Shown one piece after another: positions 1 through 8,594 of a DNA stretch of 64,000 nt (positions are counted from its first letter, which is position 1; each line of letters opens with the position of its first letter). The stretch is from the NCBI GenBank assembly GCA_004348925.1, contig RCMX01000006.1, positions 23,339 through 87,338 on the forward strand. Direction: 5' to 3'. The translations under genes were made by a program, and so were the position numbers. Origin of the DNA: Actinomycetota bacterium (GTDB lineage Bacteria; Actinomycetota; Coriobacteriia; Anaerosomatales; Anaerosomataceae). The notes below the pieces were generated by a model. It was not told the DNA's origin and made no database searches. It was given only the letters and a program-made list of their open reading frames with translations.

Positions 1-759
1 GCGCGGGAGCTGGCGACAGGTACAGCCACGTTCCACGACTTCCATTGGCCGTACCCAGACCTGACACCGCGTGAGCCGCGACCATGGGAGCAGCGCGCGC
101 TGCTGGCCATCGTCAGCGGCAACAAACGGGCCTTCGGGTGGCCTCGGCCTGCCTTCGACCTCGCGCACCCGAAGGTGTCCGCGGGACGCTGGTACCGCGC
201 TGCCCAGGCTCGCGCAGCGCAGCGCCAGCACCCCTGGATGCAGAGCGAACTCTACCTCGAGCGTCTTGCGGCGATTCGGCACTTCGGCGCGACTGAGGGC
301 TTCGACTTGTACGGCCGAGGCTGGGAGTCGCCCACCTCGGGCGCGGATGGCGTGACACAGGCGGCCATAAACCGCTCATACCGGGGCGAGATCCCTCCGC
401 ACGACAAGGTCGATGTGCTCGGCGGCTACCGATTCTCGTTGTGCTTCGAGAACACGGCGTTTCCCGGCTACATCACCGAGAAGATCTTCGACTGCCTGGC
501 CGCTGGCACCATTCCGGTGTACCTGGGAGCACCCGACATCGCGTCGTACATCCCCGAGGATGCGTACGTGGACTTCCGCCGCTTCGCCGACTACCCGGCG
601 CTCGAGGCGTATCTTCGCTCGATGACACCGGCTGAGGCTGAACTGAAGCTCCAGGCGGCTCGTTCGTTCCTCGCCTCGGAGCAGGCGCAGGCGTTCACAC
701 AGGCGCCGTACGTCGAGCTGCTCGCCAGGATCATGCTCGATGCACTCGAAGGACAGTGA
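1..759 (+). CDS. GT10-family (alpha-1,3-fucosyltransferase-like) glycosyltransferase, 3' part
   Basis: The frame is open from base 1, so the gene begins outside the window; 252 residues are visible. The C-terminal half has the nucleotide-sugar binding signature of GT10 fucosyltransferases: a CFENT segment, then GYITEKIFDCLAAGTIPVYL, then a GAP turn and a run of acidic and aromatic residues. The enzyme should transfer a sugar, typically fucose from GDP-fucose, to a surface glycan in the cytoplasm. The next gene begins one base after the TGA, so the two are co-transcribed. The family call is good; the donor sugar is inferred from the family and not shown by the sequence. Confidence 0.75.
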   Translation, partial: ARELATGTATFHDFHWPYPDLTPREPRPWEQRALLAIVSGNKRAFGWPRPAFDLAHPKVSAGRWYRAAQARAAQRQHPWMQSELYLERLAAIRHFGATEGFDLYGRGWESPTSGADGVTQAAINRSYRGEIPPHDKVDVLGGYRFSLCFENTAFPGYITEKIFDCLAAGTIPVYLGAPDIASYIPEDAYVDFRRFADYPALEAYLRSMTPAEAELKLQAARSFLASEQAQAFTQAPYVELLARIMLDALEGQ

Positions 760-760
760 C

Positions 761-1741
761 ATGGCACGATTGACGGTCGTCATACCCACATTCAATCGAC
801 CGGGGTATCTTGCCGAGTGCCTGCAGAGCGTCGCCGAGCAGACATTTCGCGACTTCGATCTTGTCGTTCTCGACAACGCCAGCACCGAGGAGTACGGGCC
901 AGTGCTGGATCGCTTCAGCTCGCTGGCGCTCACGTACATCAAGAATCCGGAGAACATCGGGGCCGCTCGCAACATCGACAAGGCCCGCACGATCGGCGGA
1001 AGCAGCGAGTACCACATCGTCTTCCACGACGACGACCTCATGCATCCTCGTCTGCTCGAGTGGCAGATCCGCGTCCTCGACGCCCATCCCGAGGTCGCCT
1101 GGGTGGCCACGGAGTGCCGCCCGTTCGAGAGCGGCACGATTCCCACGTACGGCGCATGGCCCGACGTCGAGACTGAACTCGAGGTCTACGCCACACCCGA
1201 TGCGCTCGTTCGACGGCTCCTCGAGAACGTCTCGCTCAACTTCGGGTCGGTGATGTTCCGCTCGGAACGCAGTGGTGGGGTCCCCGTTCGTGCCGAGGAG
1301 TTCGAAATCGTCGCCGATCGGGTTCTGCTCTGCGACATCGCCAAGAACGCTCCCGTGGCCCTCATCCGTCGTCCGCTCGTCCACTACCGACACCACGCGG
1401 GACAAGACACCCACAACCCGATCTTCCGCGAGCGACACGCGCTCGATCTCATGACCTACTACGCAGCGCTCCTCCCAATACCGATAGACTCGCCGGACCG
1501 CACGCTGCTCACGCGGCACGCCACGAACTACCTGCTGCACGCTCGCGCGATGGTCGCTCCCGAGAACAGAACGCGCCTCTCAGACCTCACGCGAGACGCT
1601 CGCGCGAAGGGACTCTTCGCTTGGCCGGCGCTCGACGGGCAAGGTGTCGCGGCCCTCGCGCACGTGGGAGGCGTCGGCGGTGCCTTCGACGCGATCAGGC
1701 CGATTCTCGGCAAAGTCAAGCGCAGACTCTCCGGGGAGTAG
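761..1741 (+). CDS. GT2-family glycosyltransferase
   Basis: This 326-residue protein starts with the GT-A pattern TVVIPTFNRPGYL and has the nucleotide-binding segment VVLDNASTE and an acidic HDDDLMHP motif near residue 90 for metal and donor binding. The ATG at 761 is preferred over an upstream in-frame ATG at 740 because it places the conserved beta strand at residue 4 and has a GGAC ribosome site upstream. It probably adds one sugar to a surface polysaccharide together with the upstream GT10 gene. Its stop codon abuts the stop of the convergent SDR gene with no spacer. Donor and acceptor are unknown. Confidence 0.8.
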   Translation: MARLTVVIPTFNRPGYLAECLQSVAEQTFRDFDLVVLDNASTEEYGPVLDRFSSLALTYIKNPENIGAARNIDKARTIGGSSEYHIVFHDDDLMHPRLLEWQIRVLDAHPEVAWVATECRPFESGTIPTYGAWPDVETELEVYATPDALVRRLLENVSLNFGSVMFRSERSGGVPVRAEEFEIVADRVLLCDIAKNAPVALIRRPLVHYRHHAGQDTHNPIFRERHALDLMTYYAALLPIPIDSPDRTLLTRHATNYLLHARAMVAPENRTRLSDLTRDARAKGLFAWPALDGQGVAALAHVGGVGGAFDAIRPILGKVKRRLSGE

Positions 1742-2683
1742 CTACGACGCCCCGGGAACAAGCGCATCGGTGGCCCGGAAGAGCGCCTCGAGCGATGTCC
1801 ATCTGGGTTCGTAGCCGATAGTCGCGGCACCACGATCCGTGGAGTAGTACATCGGCTTGTCCCCGGTCGCCTCCGGCACGTCCGGGGCCTGCTCAACCGT
1901 GTAGCTGATGCCGTATCGCTCAGCGAATGCATCAAGAAGTGCGAACTTGCCCACGGGTGCCGCGCTGTACACATCGAACACCCCGTTGCACGGTGTCGCC
2001 CGCATGACGCATCGGAGCAGCTCCGCCAGGTCATCGGGGTCAACGTAGTCACGAATGACATCATCGGCAGTGACGGTCACGACGTCACGACGACTGACCG
2101 CCCGCACTATGTCGCCCATGAGTGAACGCGCCTGTACATCGGCGTACCTCGAGAAGAAGCCGAAGAGACGAAGATCGACGATGTGCTGGTCGGATGCCTC
2201 GCGATGCCTCAATTCCGAGGCCAGCTTCGCCTGTCCGTAGTACTCGCGAGGTGTCAGGGATGCCCGATCGGCCAGCCCGGGTGTCGTGCCGTCCCCCGGA
2301 GCCGAGAACTCCCCGTAGATCGCGCCGCTCGAAATCGACACACACATGCTCTCCGGGTGCCGGCCAAGATACTCCATCACCATGCGATCGAACCGCTCGG
2401 TGAGATCGAACACCTCCGCGCCGAGCGCGATGATCGATTCGGGGTTCCCGACGCCAACGCAATTCAGGACAACGTCGAATTCGCATCCGGGAAACTCCTC
2501 AAACGAGCTCCGTCTGGCGGCAGCACCGCCTGGCACCGCCGCAAGGAACCGCGCCAGCGCGACAGAGTCGCGCGCGACCGTAGTCACATCGTGCGTGCCG
2601 TCCCCGAGCAGCGCCGCGCTCAGGCACTTACCGACATGCCCCGTTGCGCCGAGCACTGCCACCCGGCTGCCGACCACGCTCAC
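1742..2683 (-). CDS. NAD(P)-dependent epimerase/reductase, possibly the side-chain ketoreductase of a branched dideoxysugar
   Basis: The protein has 313 residues. The N terminus carries a Rossmann dinucleotide motif (VLGATGHVG) and the middle a YGQAK catalytic Tyr-x3-Lys, with a serine pair (SISSG) upstream, as in extended SDR sugar reductases. It starts with GTG at 2683, overlapping the stop of the preceding ThDP gene by four bases (GTGA), so the two are translationally coupled. In the known yersiniose A pathway a SDR (YerF) reduces the acetyl group installed by a ThDP enzyme (YerE). The same order here makes that role plausible, but it is inferred from context. Confidence 0.75.
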   Translation of the reverse strand: MSVVGSRVAVLGATGHVGKCLSAALLGDGTHDVTTVARDSVALARFLAAVPGGAAARRSSFEEFPGCEFDVVLNCVGVGNPESIIALGAEVFDLTERFDRMVMEYLGRHPESMCVSISSGAIYGEFSAPGDGTTPGLADRASLTPREYYGQAKLASELRHREASDQHIVDLRLFGFFSRYADVQARSLMGDIVRAVSRRDVVTVTADDVIRDYVDPDDLAELLRCVMRATPCNGVFDVYSAAPVGKFALLDAFAERYGISYTVEQAPDVPEATGDKPMYYSTDRGAATIGYEPRWTSLEALFRATDALVPGAS

Positions 2684-4383
2684 GAGCCATCCTTGTCAGG
2701 CGGTGGGTCCATCACGTAGACGGGATTCCCGAAGGTGACTTTCGGCCGAACGCACGTCGTCGAATCGATCATCACTTCCAGAAGTGAAGGACTTGAGGGA
2801 TCGGACGCAAGCCAGGCCGAGCCCTCGGCACATTCGTCCGGCATGGTGATGCGCCGGGCCTCCATGCCGTATGCTTCGGCGACAGCAACGAAGTCCGGGG
2901 CGCCATACCCCCACACCGTTGAGTGGTACCTCGAATCGAAGAGCTCGTCCTGCAGTTGTCGCACCATGCCCAGGCACGCGTTGTTCAACACAACGATCTT
3001 GAGCGGAAGCCTGAGACGCACCACGGTCTCAAGCTCCTGGATGTTCAGCTGCATGCCGCCATCGCCAGTTATGGCGAGAACCGATCGGCCCGGCGCCGCA
3101 TGTGCGACACCGATAGCGGCCGGCAACGCGAACCCCATGGCACCCATACCGCCCGATGTGATGAAGCGCTGACCCGGTGCCAGTCTCACCGACTGTGCGG
3201 CCCACATCTGATTCTGCCCCACGTCCGCGACCACCGCCGAGGCACCCGACATCGTCGCAGAGACCGCATGCATGAATCTGGCAGGGTCGATTCCTACCGG
3301 TACGCTAGACTCTGCGGTGTCCGGCCATTCGCGCTGATAGGAATCGATCACCGCGAGCCACGCTTCGCGCCCGGGCCACGTCCCATCGGCCACCAATTCT
3401 GTCGCGACGTCTAGGAACGAGCCGACGTCTCCGGCGATACCGATGTCCGGCGGCAGGCGCCACGCCATCTGGCGCTCGTCGACATCCACCCTGATGATGG
3501 TCTTGCCTGCCCGGAACGCCACCACGTCAGCTCCCGTTTGCCGTACGTCAAAGCGGGCGCCGAGTGCGAGGATGCAGTCAGCGTCGCGAAGAGCGAGGTT
3601 CGCCCGTCGGTTGCCGTACGTGCCGATCATGCCCACGCGGAGCGGATGCCCGAACGGCAGCACATCGAGGCCCATTAGCGTGCTCACAACGGGAATGCCG
3701 ACGCATTCGGCAAACCGGACGAACGAGCGGCCGGCTCCTGCAGCACGAACACCGCCACCCGCGAGGATCAGCGGTCTCTCGGCGTCACGGAGCGCATCCA
3801 TCGCCCGCCCGACGCCTGCAGGCACCTCCGGCGGTGCGACCGACACGCGCGCGGGGAGCTCGGCCATGTCCTGGCGCTGAACGTCCATGGGAATATCGAG
3901 CAAAACCGGACCTGGACGACCGGACAACGCCTCGACGAACGCGCTCTGAAGCGCCGACGGAAGCTCGCTCGCGGCCCGCACGCTGCGCGCGAGTTTCGTG
4001 ATTGGGGTCGCGAGCGCAACGATGTCGGTCTCCTGGAATCCAGCCTGGCGCACGCCCGAGTCTCCGCGCTGTTCGAAGGTGTTGACCTGGCCGGTGATGA
4101 ACACCGCAGGCACCGAGTCGTAGTAGCAGCTGGCGATGCCCGTCAGCAGATTCGTCGCACCGGGCCCGCTCGTGGCCAGAGCGACACCGGGCACGCCAGA
4201 CATGCGCGCCGTGGCCTCTGCACCGAAAGCCGCAGCCTGCTCGTGGTGCATGCTGATAATCGAGATGTCCTCCCGGGCGCCGATGGAGTCCAGCAGGAAC
4301 GTGATCATCCCGCCGGTCATCTCGTACACCACGGTCACGCCGTTCTCGGCGAGGAACGAGGCGATGTACTCTGCCGCCTTCAC
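2680..4383 (-). CDS. ThDP-dependent acetolactate synthase-like enzyme, YerE-type candidate
   Basis: This 567-residue protein has the three-domain layout of acetohydroxyacid synthase large subunits: an N-terminal PYR domain with catalytic glutamate in HHEQAAAFGAEA, a central domain, and a C-terminal PP domain with GDGGMQLNIQELET ending in LNN for ThDP-Mg binding. No regulatory small subunit lies nearby. It sits between rfbH and an SDR in a CDP-sugar operon, the place taken by YerE, which adds a two-carbon unit from pyruvate to C4 of CDP-3,6-dideoxy-4-ketoglucose. It starts at GTG 4383, two bases after the rfbH stop. It could be an ordinary acetolactate synthase, but the neighbourhood argues otherwise. 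Confidence 0.8.
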   Translation of the reverse strand: MKAAEYIASFLAENGVTVVYEMTGGMITFLLDSIGAREDISIISMHHEQAAAFGAEATARMSGVPGVALATSGPGATNLLTGIASCYYDSVPAVFITGQVNTFEQRGDSGVRQAGFQETDIVALATPITKLARSVRAASELPSALQSAFVEALSGRPGPVLLDIPMDVQRQDMAELPARVSVAPPEVPAGVGRAMDALRDAERPLILAGGGVRAAGAGRSFVRFAECVGIPVVSTLMGLDVLPFGHPLRVGMIGTYGNRRANLALRDADCILALGARFDVRQTGADVVAFRAGKTIIRVDVDERQMAWRLPPDIGIAGDVGSFLDVATELVADGTWPGREAWLAVIDSYQREWPDTAESSVPVGIDPARFMHAVSATMSGASAVVADVGQNQMWAAQSVRLAPGQRFITSGGMGAMGFALPAAIGVAHAAPGRSVLAITGDGGMQLNIQELETVVRLRLPLKIVVLNNACLGMVRQLQDELFDSRYHSTVWGYGAPDFVAVAEAYGMEARRITMPDECAEGSAWLASDPSSPSLLEVMIDSTTCVRPKVTFGNPVYVMDPPPDKDGS

Positions 4384-4384
4384 G

Positions 4385-5722
4385 CTATCGTCCGAACGCG
4401 TGCATCAGCACGTCTGCCATATGCGCCAGCATCTCCTCGGTCATCCCGGGGTAGACGCCGACCCAGAACGCATCCTTCATGATCCGGTCGGTGTTCGCCA
4501 GCTCGTCTGCCACCCGGTACCCCTCACCGCGCTCGCGCATGCCGTCGAACGCGGGCTGCCTCGTCATGTTGCCGGCGAACAGCATCCGCGTCTGAACCCC
4601 CGCGGTCTCAAGCGCTCGCACGAGCACGTCGCGGGTGACGGGCGAGCCCTCACGCACCGTCATGAGGAACCCGAACCATGACGGATCTGCGCCATCGGTG
4701 GGCTCGGGCATGATGAGCACGTCCTCGAGCGGACGAAGGGCCTGACGCAGGTATCCGAAGTTCGCGCGCCGACGGGCGGTGAAATCGGGCAGCTTCTCCA
4801 GTTGTGCCACTCCGATCGCAGCCTGCATCTCGGTAGCTTTGAGGTTGAAGCCGAACTCCGAGTACACGTACTTGTGGTCGTAGCCCGCAGGCAACGTCCC
4901 GAACTGCCGGGAGAACCGCTCGCCGCACACGTTGTCGCGCCCTGACGGGCACACGCAGTCCCGACCCCAGTCGCGCATCGAAAGCATGATCGCGGCAAGC
5001 TCGGCGTTGTCGGTGTAGACGGCGCCACCCTCGCCCATCGTCATGTGGTGTGGCGGATAGAAGCTTGAGGTGCCGATATCGCCGAACGTCCCTGTCATGC
5101 GGCCGCGGTACTCGCTGCCGAGCGCGTCGCAGTTGTCCTCGACGAGCCACAGGTCGTGCTTGCGGCAAAATGCACGAACGGCGTCGACATCGAACGGGTT
5201 GCCGAGCGTGTGCGCCAGCATCACCGCTTTGGTGCGCGGCGACAGCGCCGCCTCAAGCAGCGTCGTATCGATGTTGTACGTGCCAAGCAGCACATCCACG
5301 AACACGGGGACCGCCCGGTACTGCACGATCGGGGTGATCGTCGTCGGGAAGCCGGCGGCTACTGTTATGACCTCGTCGCCGGGAACGATTCGGCGCTCGC
5401 CGAGCCGCTCGCTCGTGAGCGCGGCGAATGCAAGCAAGTTCGCGCTGGAGCCGGAGTTCACGAGCATCGCATTTCCGGTGCCGAGATACTCGGCAAAGCC
5501 ACGCTCGAACTCCCGCGAATAGCGACCGTGCGTGAGCCAAAAATCGAGCGAGGCGTCCACAAGATTCACCATCTCGCGCTCGTCGAAGACCCGACCGGCA
5601 TACGCCACTCGCGAGACCCCTGGTTCGAACCCGGCACCTTCGGCGGATTGCACCGCGTGAAGATCACGAGTGAGCGCAAGTATCTGCCGTCTGATTCCCT
5701 CGGCCCGGTCCGCGTTCGTCAC
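4385..5722 (-). CDS. rfbH: CDP-4-keto-6-deoxyglucose 3-dehydrase (RfbH/E1)
   Basis: DegT/DnrJ/EryC1-fold enzyme of 445 residues that removes the C3 hydroxyl of CDP-4-keto-6-deoxyglucose using PMP and an electron from an iron-sulfur cluster. The usual PLP lysine is replaced by histidine in YPPHHMTMGEGG (residues 223-233), as in RfbH/E1. Cysteines 198, 256, 258 and 266 give the spacing C-x57-C-x-C-x7-C known for the E1 cluster ligands. The GTG at 5722 is chosen because it overlaps the rfbG stop as GTGA and gives the family length; an upstream ATG at 5764 would run well into rfbG. A reductase partner (E3-like) is not present here. Confidence 0.92.
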   Translation of the reverse strand: MTNADRAEGIRRQILALTRDLHAVQSAEGAGFEPGVSRVAYAGRVFDEREMVNLVDASLDFWLTHGRYSREFERGFAEYLGTGNAMLVNSGSSANLLAFAALTSERLGERRIVPGDEVITVAAGFPTTITPIVQYRAVPVFVDVLLGTYNIDTTLLEAALSPRTKAVMLAHTLGNPFDVDAVRAFCRKHDLWLVEDNCDALGSEYRGRMTGTFGDIGTSSFYPPHHMTMGEGGAVYTDNAELAAIMLSMRDWGRDCVCPSGRDNVCGERFSRQFGTLPAGYDHKYVYSEFGFNLKATEMQAAIGVAQLEKLPDFTARRRANFGYLRQALRPLEDVLIMPEPTDGADPSWFGFLMTVREGSPVTRDVLVRALETAGVQTRMLFAGNMTRQPAFDGMRERGEGYRVADELANTDRIMKDAFWVGVYPGMTEEMLAHMADVLMHAFGR

Positions 5723-6825
5723 GTTGCGATCTCCCGTCCTGCCCACGCAGCACCGCCTGCGCATGCCGCGGACTCATACGCGCTGATGTCTGAGCGCACA
5801 AGCGCCTCGGCAGACTCGCCGCTCGCGTACGCACGGTACCAGCATGCTGTTCGCGCCACTGTCTCGTCAAAACTCCACAGGGGACGCCACGCGAGCTGTC
5901 GCTCTGCCTTGCCGATATCCAATCTGAGCTGCGCGGCTTCGTGCGGTTGACGCGTCTCGTCCGAAACACTCCATGACCCCTCACCCCACGCAGAAACAAA
6001 CGCCTCCACGAGCTCGCTCACCGTCCGTGAGGAAGCGGTATCGGGACCGAAGTTGAAGGGTCCCGCGAGCGAGCTGTCGGCGAGCAGAAGCGCCGCTAGC
6101 CGCAAGTATCCCGAGAGCGGCTCCAGAACATGCTGCCATGGGCGAACAGAGGCCGGATTCCTGACGACGACGGACTCGTGCGCGGCGAGTGCCCTAGCGC
6201 AGTCCGGCACGATACGGTCGGTAGCCCAATCGCCACCGCCGATCACGTTCCCTGCTCGTGCCGTCGCGATTGCCGCCGATCCCTCGGCCGAGAAGAAGGC
6301 GTCCCGGTACGACGCCGTCACAATCTCAGAAGCCGCCTTGCTCGCACTGTACGGGTCGAAGCCACCAAGGGGGCTCTTCTCGGCAAACGGTTCGCCGGTC
6401 TCAGGATTCGCATAGACCTTGTCGGTCGTCACGTTCACGACGACCCGGCACTCCCCTTGCGCGCGCACCGCTTCGAGAAGATTGACCGTGCCGAGGACGT
6501 TCGTCTCGAACGTGTATCGCGGCTCCGCGTAGCTGCGGCGCACTAGCGGCTGCGCTGCCAGGTGCAGCACCACTTCCGGCCGCACCTCGGCAACAAGCGC
6601 GGCAAGACGCTCGGCATCACGAACATCACCGATTCGGCTGTCGACGTCAGCACCAAGACGCAGGTCCGAGAAGAGCGACGGTGTCGTGTCCGGCTCGAGC
6701 GCGTAACCGGTCACCTCGGCGCCGAGATCGAGCAGCCAGCGGGTGAGCCACGAGCCCTTGAATCCGGTGTGTCCCGTCACCAGCACCCGCGTGCCAGTGA
6801 ACGCTCCGCCGAACGGCGCCTGCAC
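5719..6825 (-). CDS. rfbG: CDP-glucose 4,6-dehydratase
   Basis: Extended SDR of 368 residues acting in the cytoplasm on CDP-glucose from RfbF to give CDP-4-keto-6-deoxyglucose, the substrate of RfbH next door. It shows the NAD motif VLVTGHTGFKGSWL near residue 15, the segment LHLAAQPLVRRSYAEP typical of this subfamily, the Thr-Asp-Lys pair VTTDKVY, and the catalytic Tyr-x3-Lys in DPYSASKAASE. Translation starts at GTG 6825, two bases downstream of the rfbF stop. The run galU, rfbF, rfbG, rfbH reads in pathway order. Confidence 0.93.
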   Translation of the reverse strand: MQAPFGGAFTGTRVLVTGHTGFKGSWLTRWLLDLGAEVTGYALEPDTTPSLFSDLRLGADVDSRIGDVRDAERLAALVAEVRPEVVLHLAAQPLVRRSYAEPRYTFETNVLGTVNLLEAVRAQGECRVVVNVTTDKVYANPETGEPFAEKSPLGGFDPYSASKAASEIVTASYRDAFFSAEGSAAIATARAGNVIGGGDWATDRIVPDCARALAAHESVVVRNPASVRPWQHVLEPLSGYLRLAALLLADSSLAGPFNFGPDTASSRTVSELVEAFVSAWGEGSWSVSDETRQPHEAAQLRLDIGKAERQLAWRPLWSFDETVARTACWYRAYASGESAEALVRSDISAYESAACAGGAAWAGREIAT

Positions 6826-6827
6826 GA

Positions 6828-7598
6828 CTACCAGACCTTCCAGGGCGCGGCGTCAGCGTGCCAGAGCCTCTCCAGGTAGTTCTTGTCGCGCAGCGTGTCC
6901 ATCGGCTGCCAGAACCCGCGGTGCTTGAACGCGCCGAGCTGCCCGTCAGCAGCGAGCGACTCGAGCGGCTCGCGCTCAAGCACGGTCTCGTCACCCGCGA
7001 TCCGCTCGAACACCGAGGGCTCCATCACGAAGAAGCCGCCGTTGATCCAGTCACCATCGCCGAGCGGCTTCTCCCGGAAGCAGTCCACCCGATCGCCCGC
7101 ACCAAGCTCGAGCGCACCGAATCGTCCAGTCGGCTGCACGGCGGTAAGCGTCGCTGCCCTGCCCGATTCGCGGTGCACCGACAGCAGTGCCGGGATGTCG
7201 ACATCGGCAACGCCGTCACCGTACGTAAGCATGAACGTCTCGCCCTCGACGTACGGCGCAATCCGCTTCACTCGGCCACCGGTCATCGTCTCGGCCCCGG
7301 TGTCTACGACCGTCACGCGCCAGGGCTCATTCGTGTCCTCATGCACCTCGCACTCGTGAGAGCGCATGTCGAACGTCACGTCTGCGTTGTGCAGCCAGTA
7401 GTTGTGGAAGTACTCCTTGATCTGGTAGCCCTTGTAACCGGCGCAGATCACGAATTCATTGAAGCCGAAGTGGCTGTACATCTTCATGATGTGCCAGAGA
7501 ATCGGCTTGTCGCCGATCTCGGCCATGGGCTTGGGCCTCGTCACAGACTCCTCGGCAATGCGTGTACCCAGCCCGCCTGCAAGGATGACGACCTTCAT
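6828..7598 (-). CDS. rfbF: Glucose-1-phosphate cytidylyltransferase
   Basis: Nucleotidyltransferase of 256 residues making CDP-glucose from CTP and glucose-1-phosphate. It opens with VVILAGGLGTRIAEES, the signature nucleotide-binding loop, then KPMAEIGDKPILWHIMK. The segment ICAGYKGYQIKEYF and an acidic YGDGVADVD metal site are characteristic of RfbF rather than RfbA or GalU. The ATG at 7598 follows a GGGAGGC ribosome site and lets the conserved motif start at residue 2; the longer reading from 7733 would add 45 residues of no family resemblance and overlap galU. It supplies the CDP-sugar branch. Confidence 0.94.
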   Translation of the reverse strand: MKVVILAGGLGTRIAEESVTRPKPMAEIGDKPILWHIMKMYSHFGFNEFVICAGYKGYQIKEYFHNYWLHNADVTFDMRSHECEVHEDTNEPWRVTVVDTGAETMTGGRVKRIAPYVEGETFMLTYGDGVADVDIPALLSVHRESGRAATLTAVQPTGRFGALELGAGDRVDCFREKPLGDGDWINGGFFVMEPSVFERIAGDETVLEREPLESLAADGQLGAFKHRGFWQPMDTLRDKNYLERLWHADAAPWKVW

Positions 7599-7650
7599 GA
7601 GGCCTCCCACTTCATCGTCGGCGCACCGCAGAAGCTGCGCGTGGCTGGCT

Positions 7651-8502
7651 CTACCCCAACAGCTTCTTGAGACTCTCCCGCAGCGCGGGCCCGTACTCCT
7701 CGGTCTCAAGCGCGAGCGACACGTTCGCCTCAAGCCACGACAGCACGTTGCCGGTGTCGTAGCCGCTGCAGTCCATCGTGAGCGCGTAGACCTCTTCTTG
7801 CTTGAGCAACTCGCGAAGCGCGTCGGTGAGCTGGATCTCGTCGCCGCGACCGGGTTCGATCGTCGGGAGGATCTTCATGATCGCCGGCGTGAGCAGGTAC
7901 CGGCCGAAGATGGCCAGATTGCTCGGCGCATCGTTCACCGGCGGCTTCTCGACCAGGTCCGTCAGCTTCCACACGCCCGGCTCGACCTCATGGCCTGCGA
8001 TGACGCCGTAGCGGCTCACGAGATGCTGCTCCACGGGAGTCACGGCCACGACCGACGCGCCGTACTTGTCGTGAACCTCCTTGAGGCGGTTCAGGCATGA
8101 GTTGTCGGGCACGATCACATCGCCGAGCAGCACGAAGAAGGGTTCGTTCGCCGTGTGGGCGGCGCCGCACAGAACTGCGTGCCCGAGGCCGCGCGGACGC
8201 TTCTGACGCACGTAGAACACCTCGGCCAGATCGGTGATGGCGCGCACCTGGCGCAGCTTGTCGATGGCGCCCGAACGCTCGAGCAGATCCTCAAGCTCGA
8301 GTGACCGGTCGAAGTGATCCTCGATGGCGCGCTTGCCTCGGCCGGTGATGAGCAGGACGTCATCCACTCCCGCGGCCACTGCCTCCTCGACCACATACTG
8401 GATGACGGGCTTACCGACGACCGGCAGCATCTCCTTGGGCTGAGCCTTCGTTGCAGGCAGGAACCGCGTGCCAAGACCCGCGGCCGGGATGATTGCTTTC
8501 AT
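7651..8502 (-). CDS. galU: UTP-glucose-1-phosphate uridylyltransferase
   Basis: This 283-residue protein makes UDP-glucose from UTP and glucose-1-phosphate. It shows the GalU signature AIIPAAGLGTRFLPATKAQP at the N terminus, PKEMLPVVGKPVIQYVVEEA, and LLGDVIV for metal binding. It is of normal family length. It is the first gene of the minus-strand sugar operon and lies 52 bases upstream of rfbF. Gene order suggests a shared transcript with the CDP-sugar genes, although GalU also serves general envelope polymer synthesis. Confidence 0.95.
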   Translation of the reverse strand: MKAIIPAAGLGTRFLPATKAQPKEMLPVVGKPVIQYVVEEAVAAGVDDVLLITGRGKRAIEDHFDRSLELEDLLERSGAIDKLRQVRAITDLAEVFYVRQKRPRGLGHAVLCGAAHTANEPFFVLLGDVIVPDNSCLNRLKEVHDKYGASVVAVTPVEQHLVSRYGVIAGHEVEPGVWKLTDLVEKPPVNDAPSNLAIFGRYLLTPAIMKILPTIEPGRGDEIQLTDALRELLKQEEVYALTMDCSGYDTGNVLSWLEANVSLALETEEYGPALRESLKKLLG

Positions 8503-8594
8503 GCTCTCGTGTCCTCGCCTTCCGCGCGAATCACTGCGCGACGATTCCGGACGAACAATCTACTAGGTTACCACCACAGAGCGCTCGACGCGGA

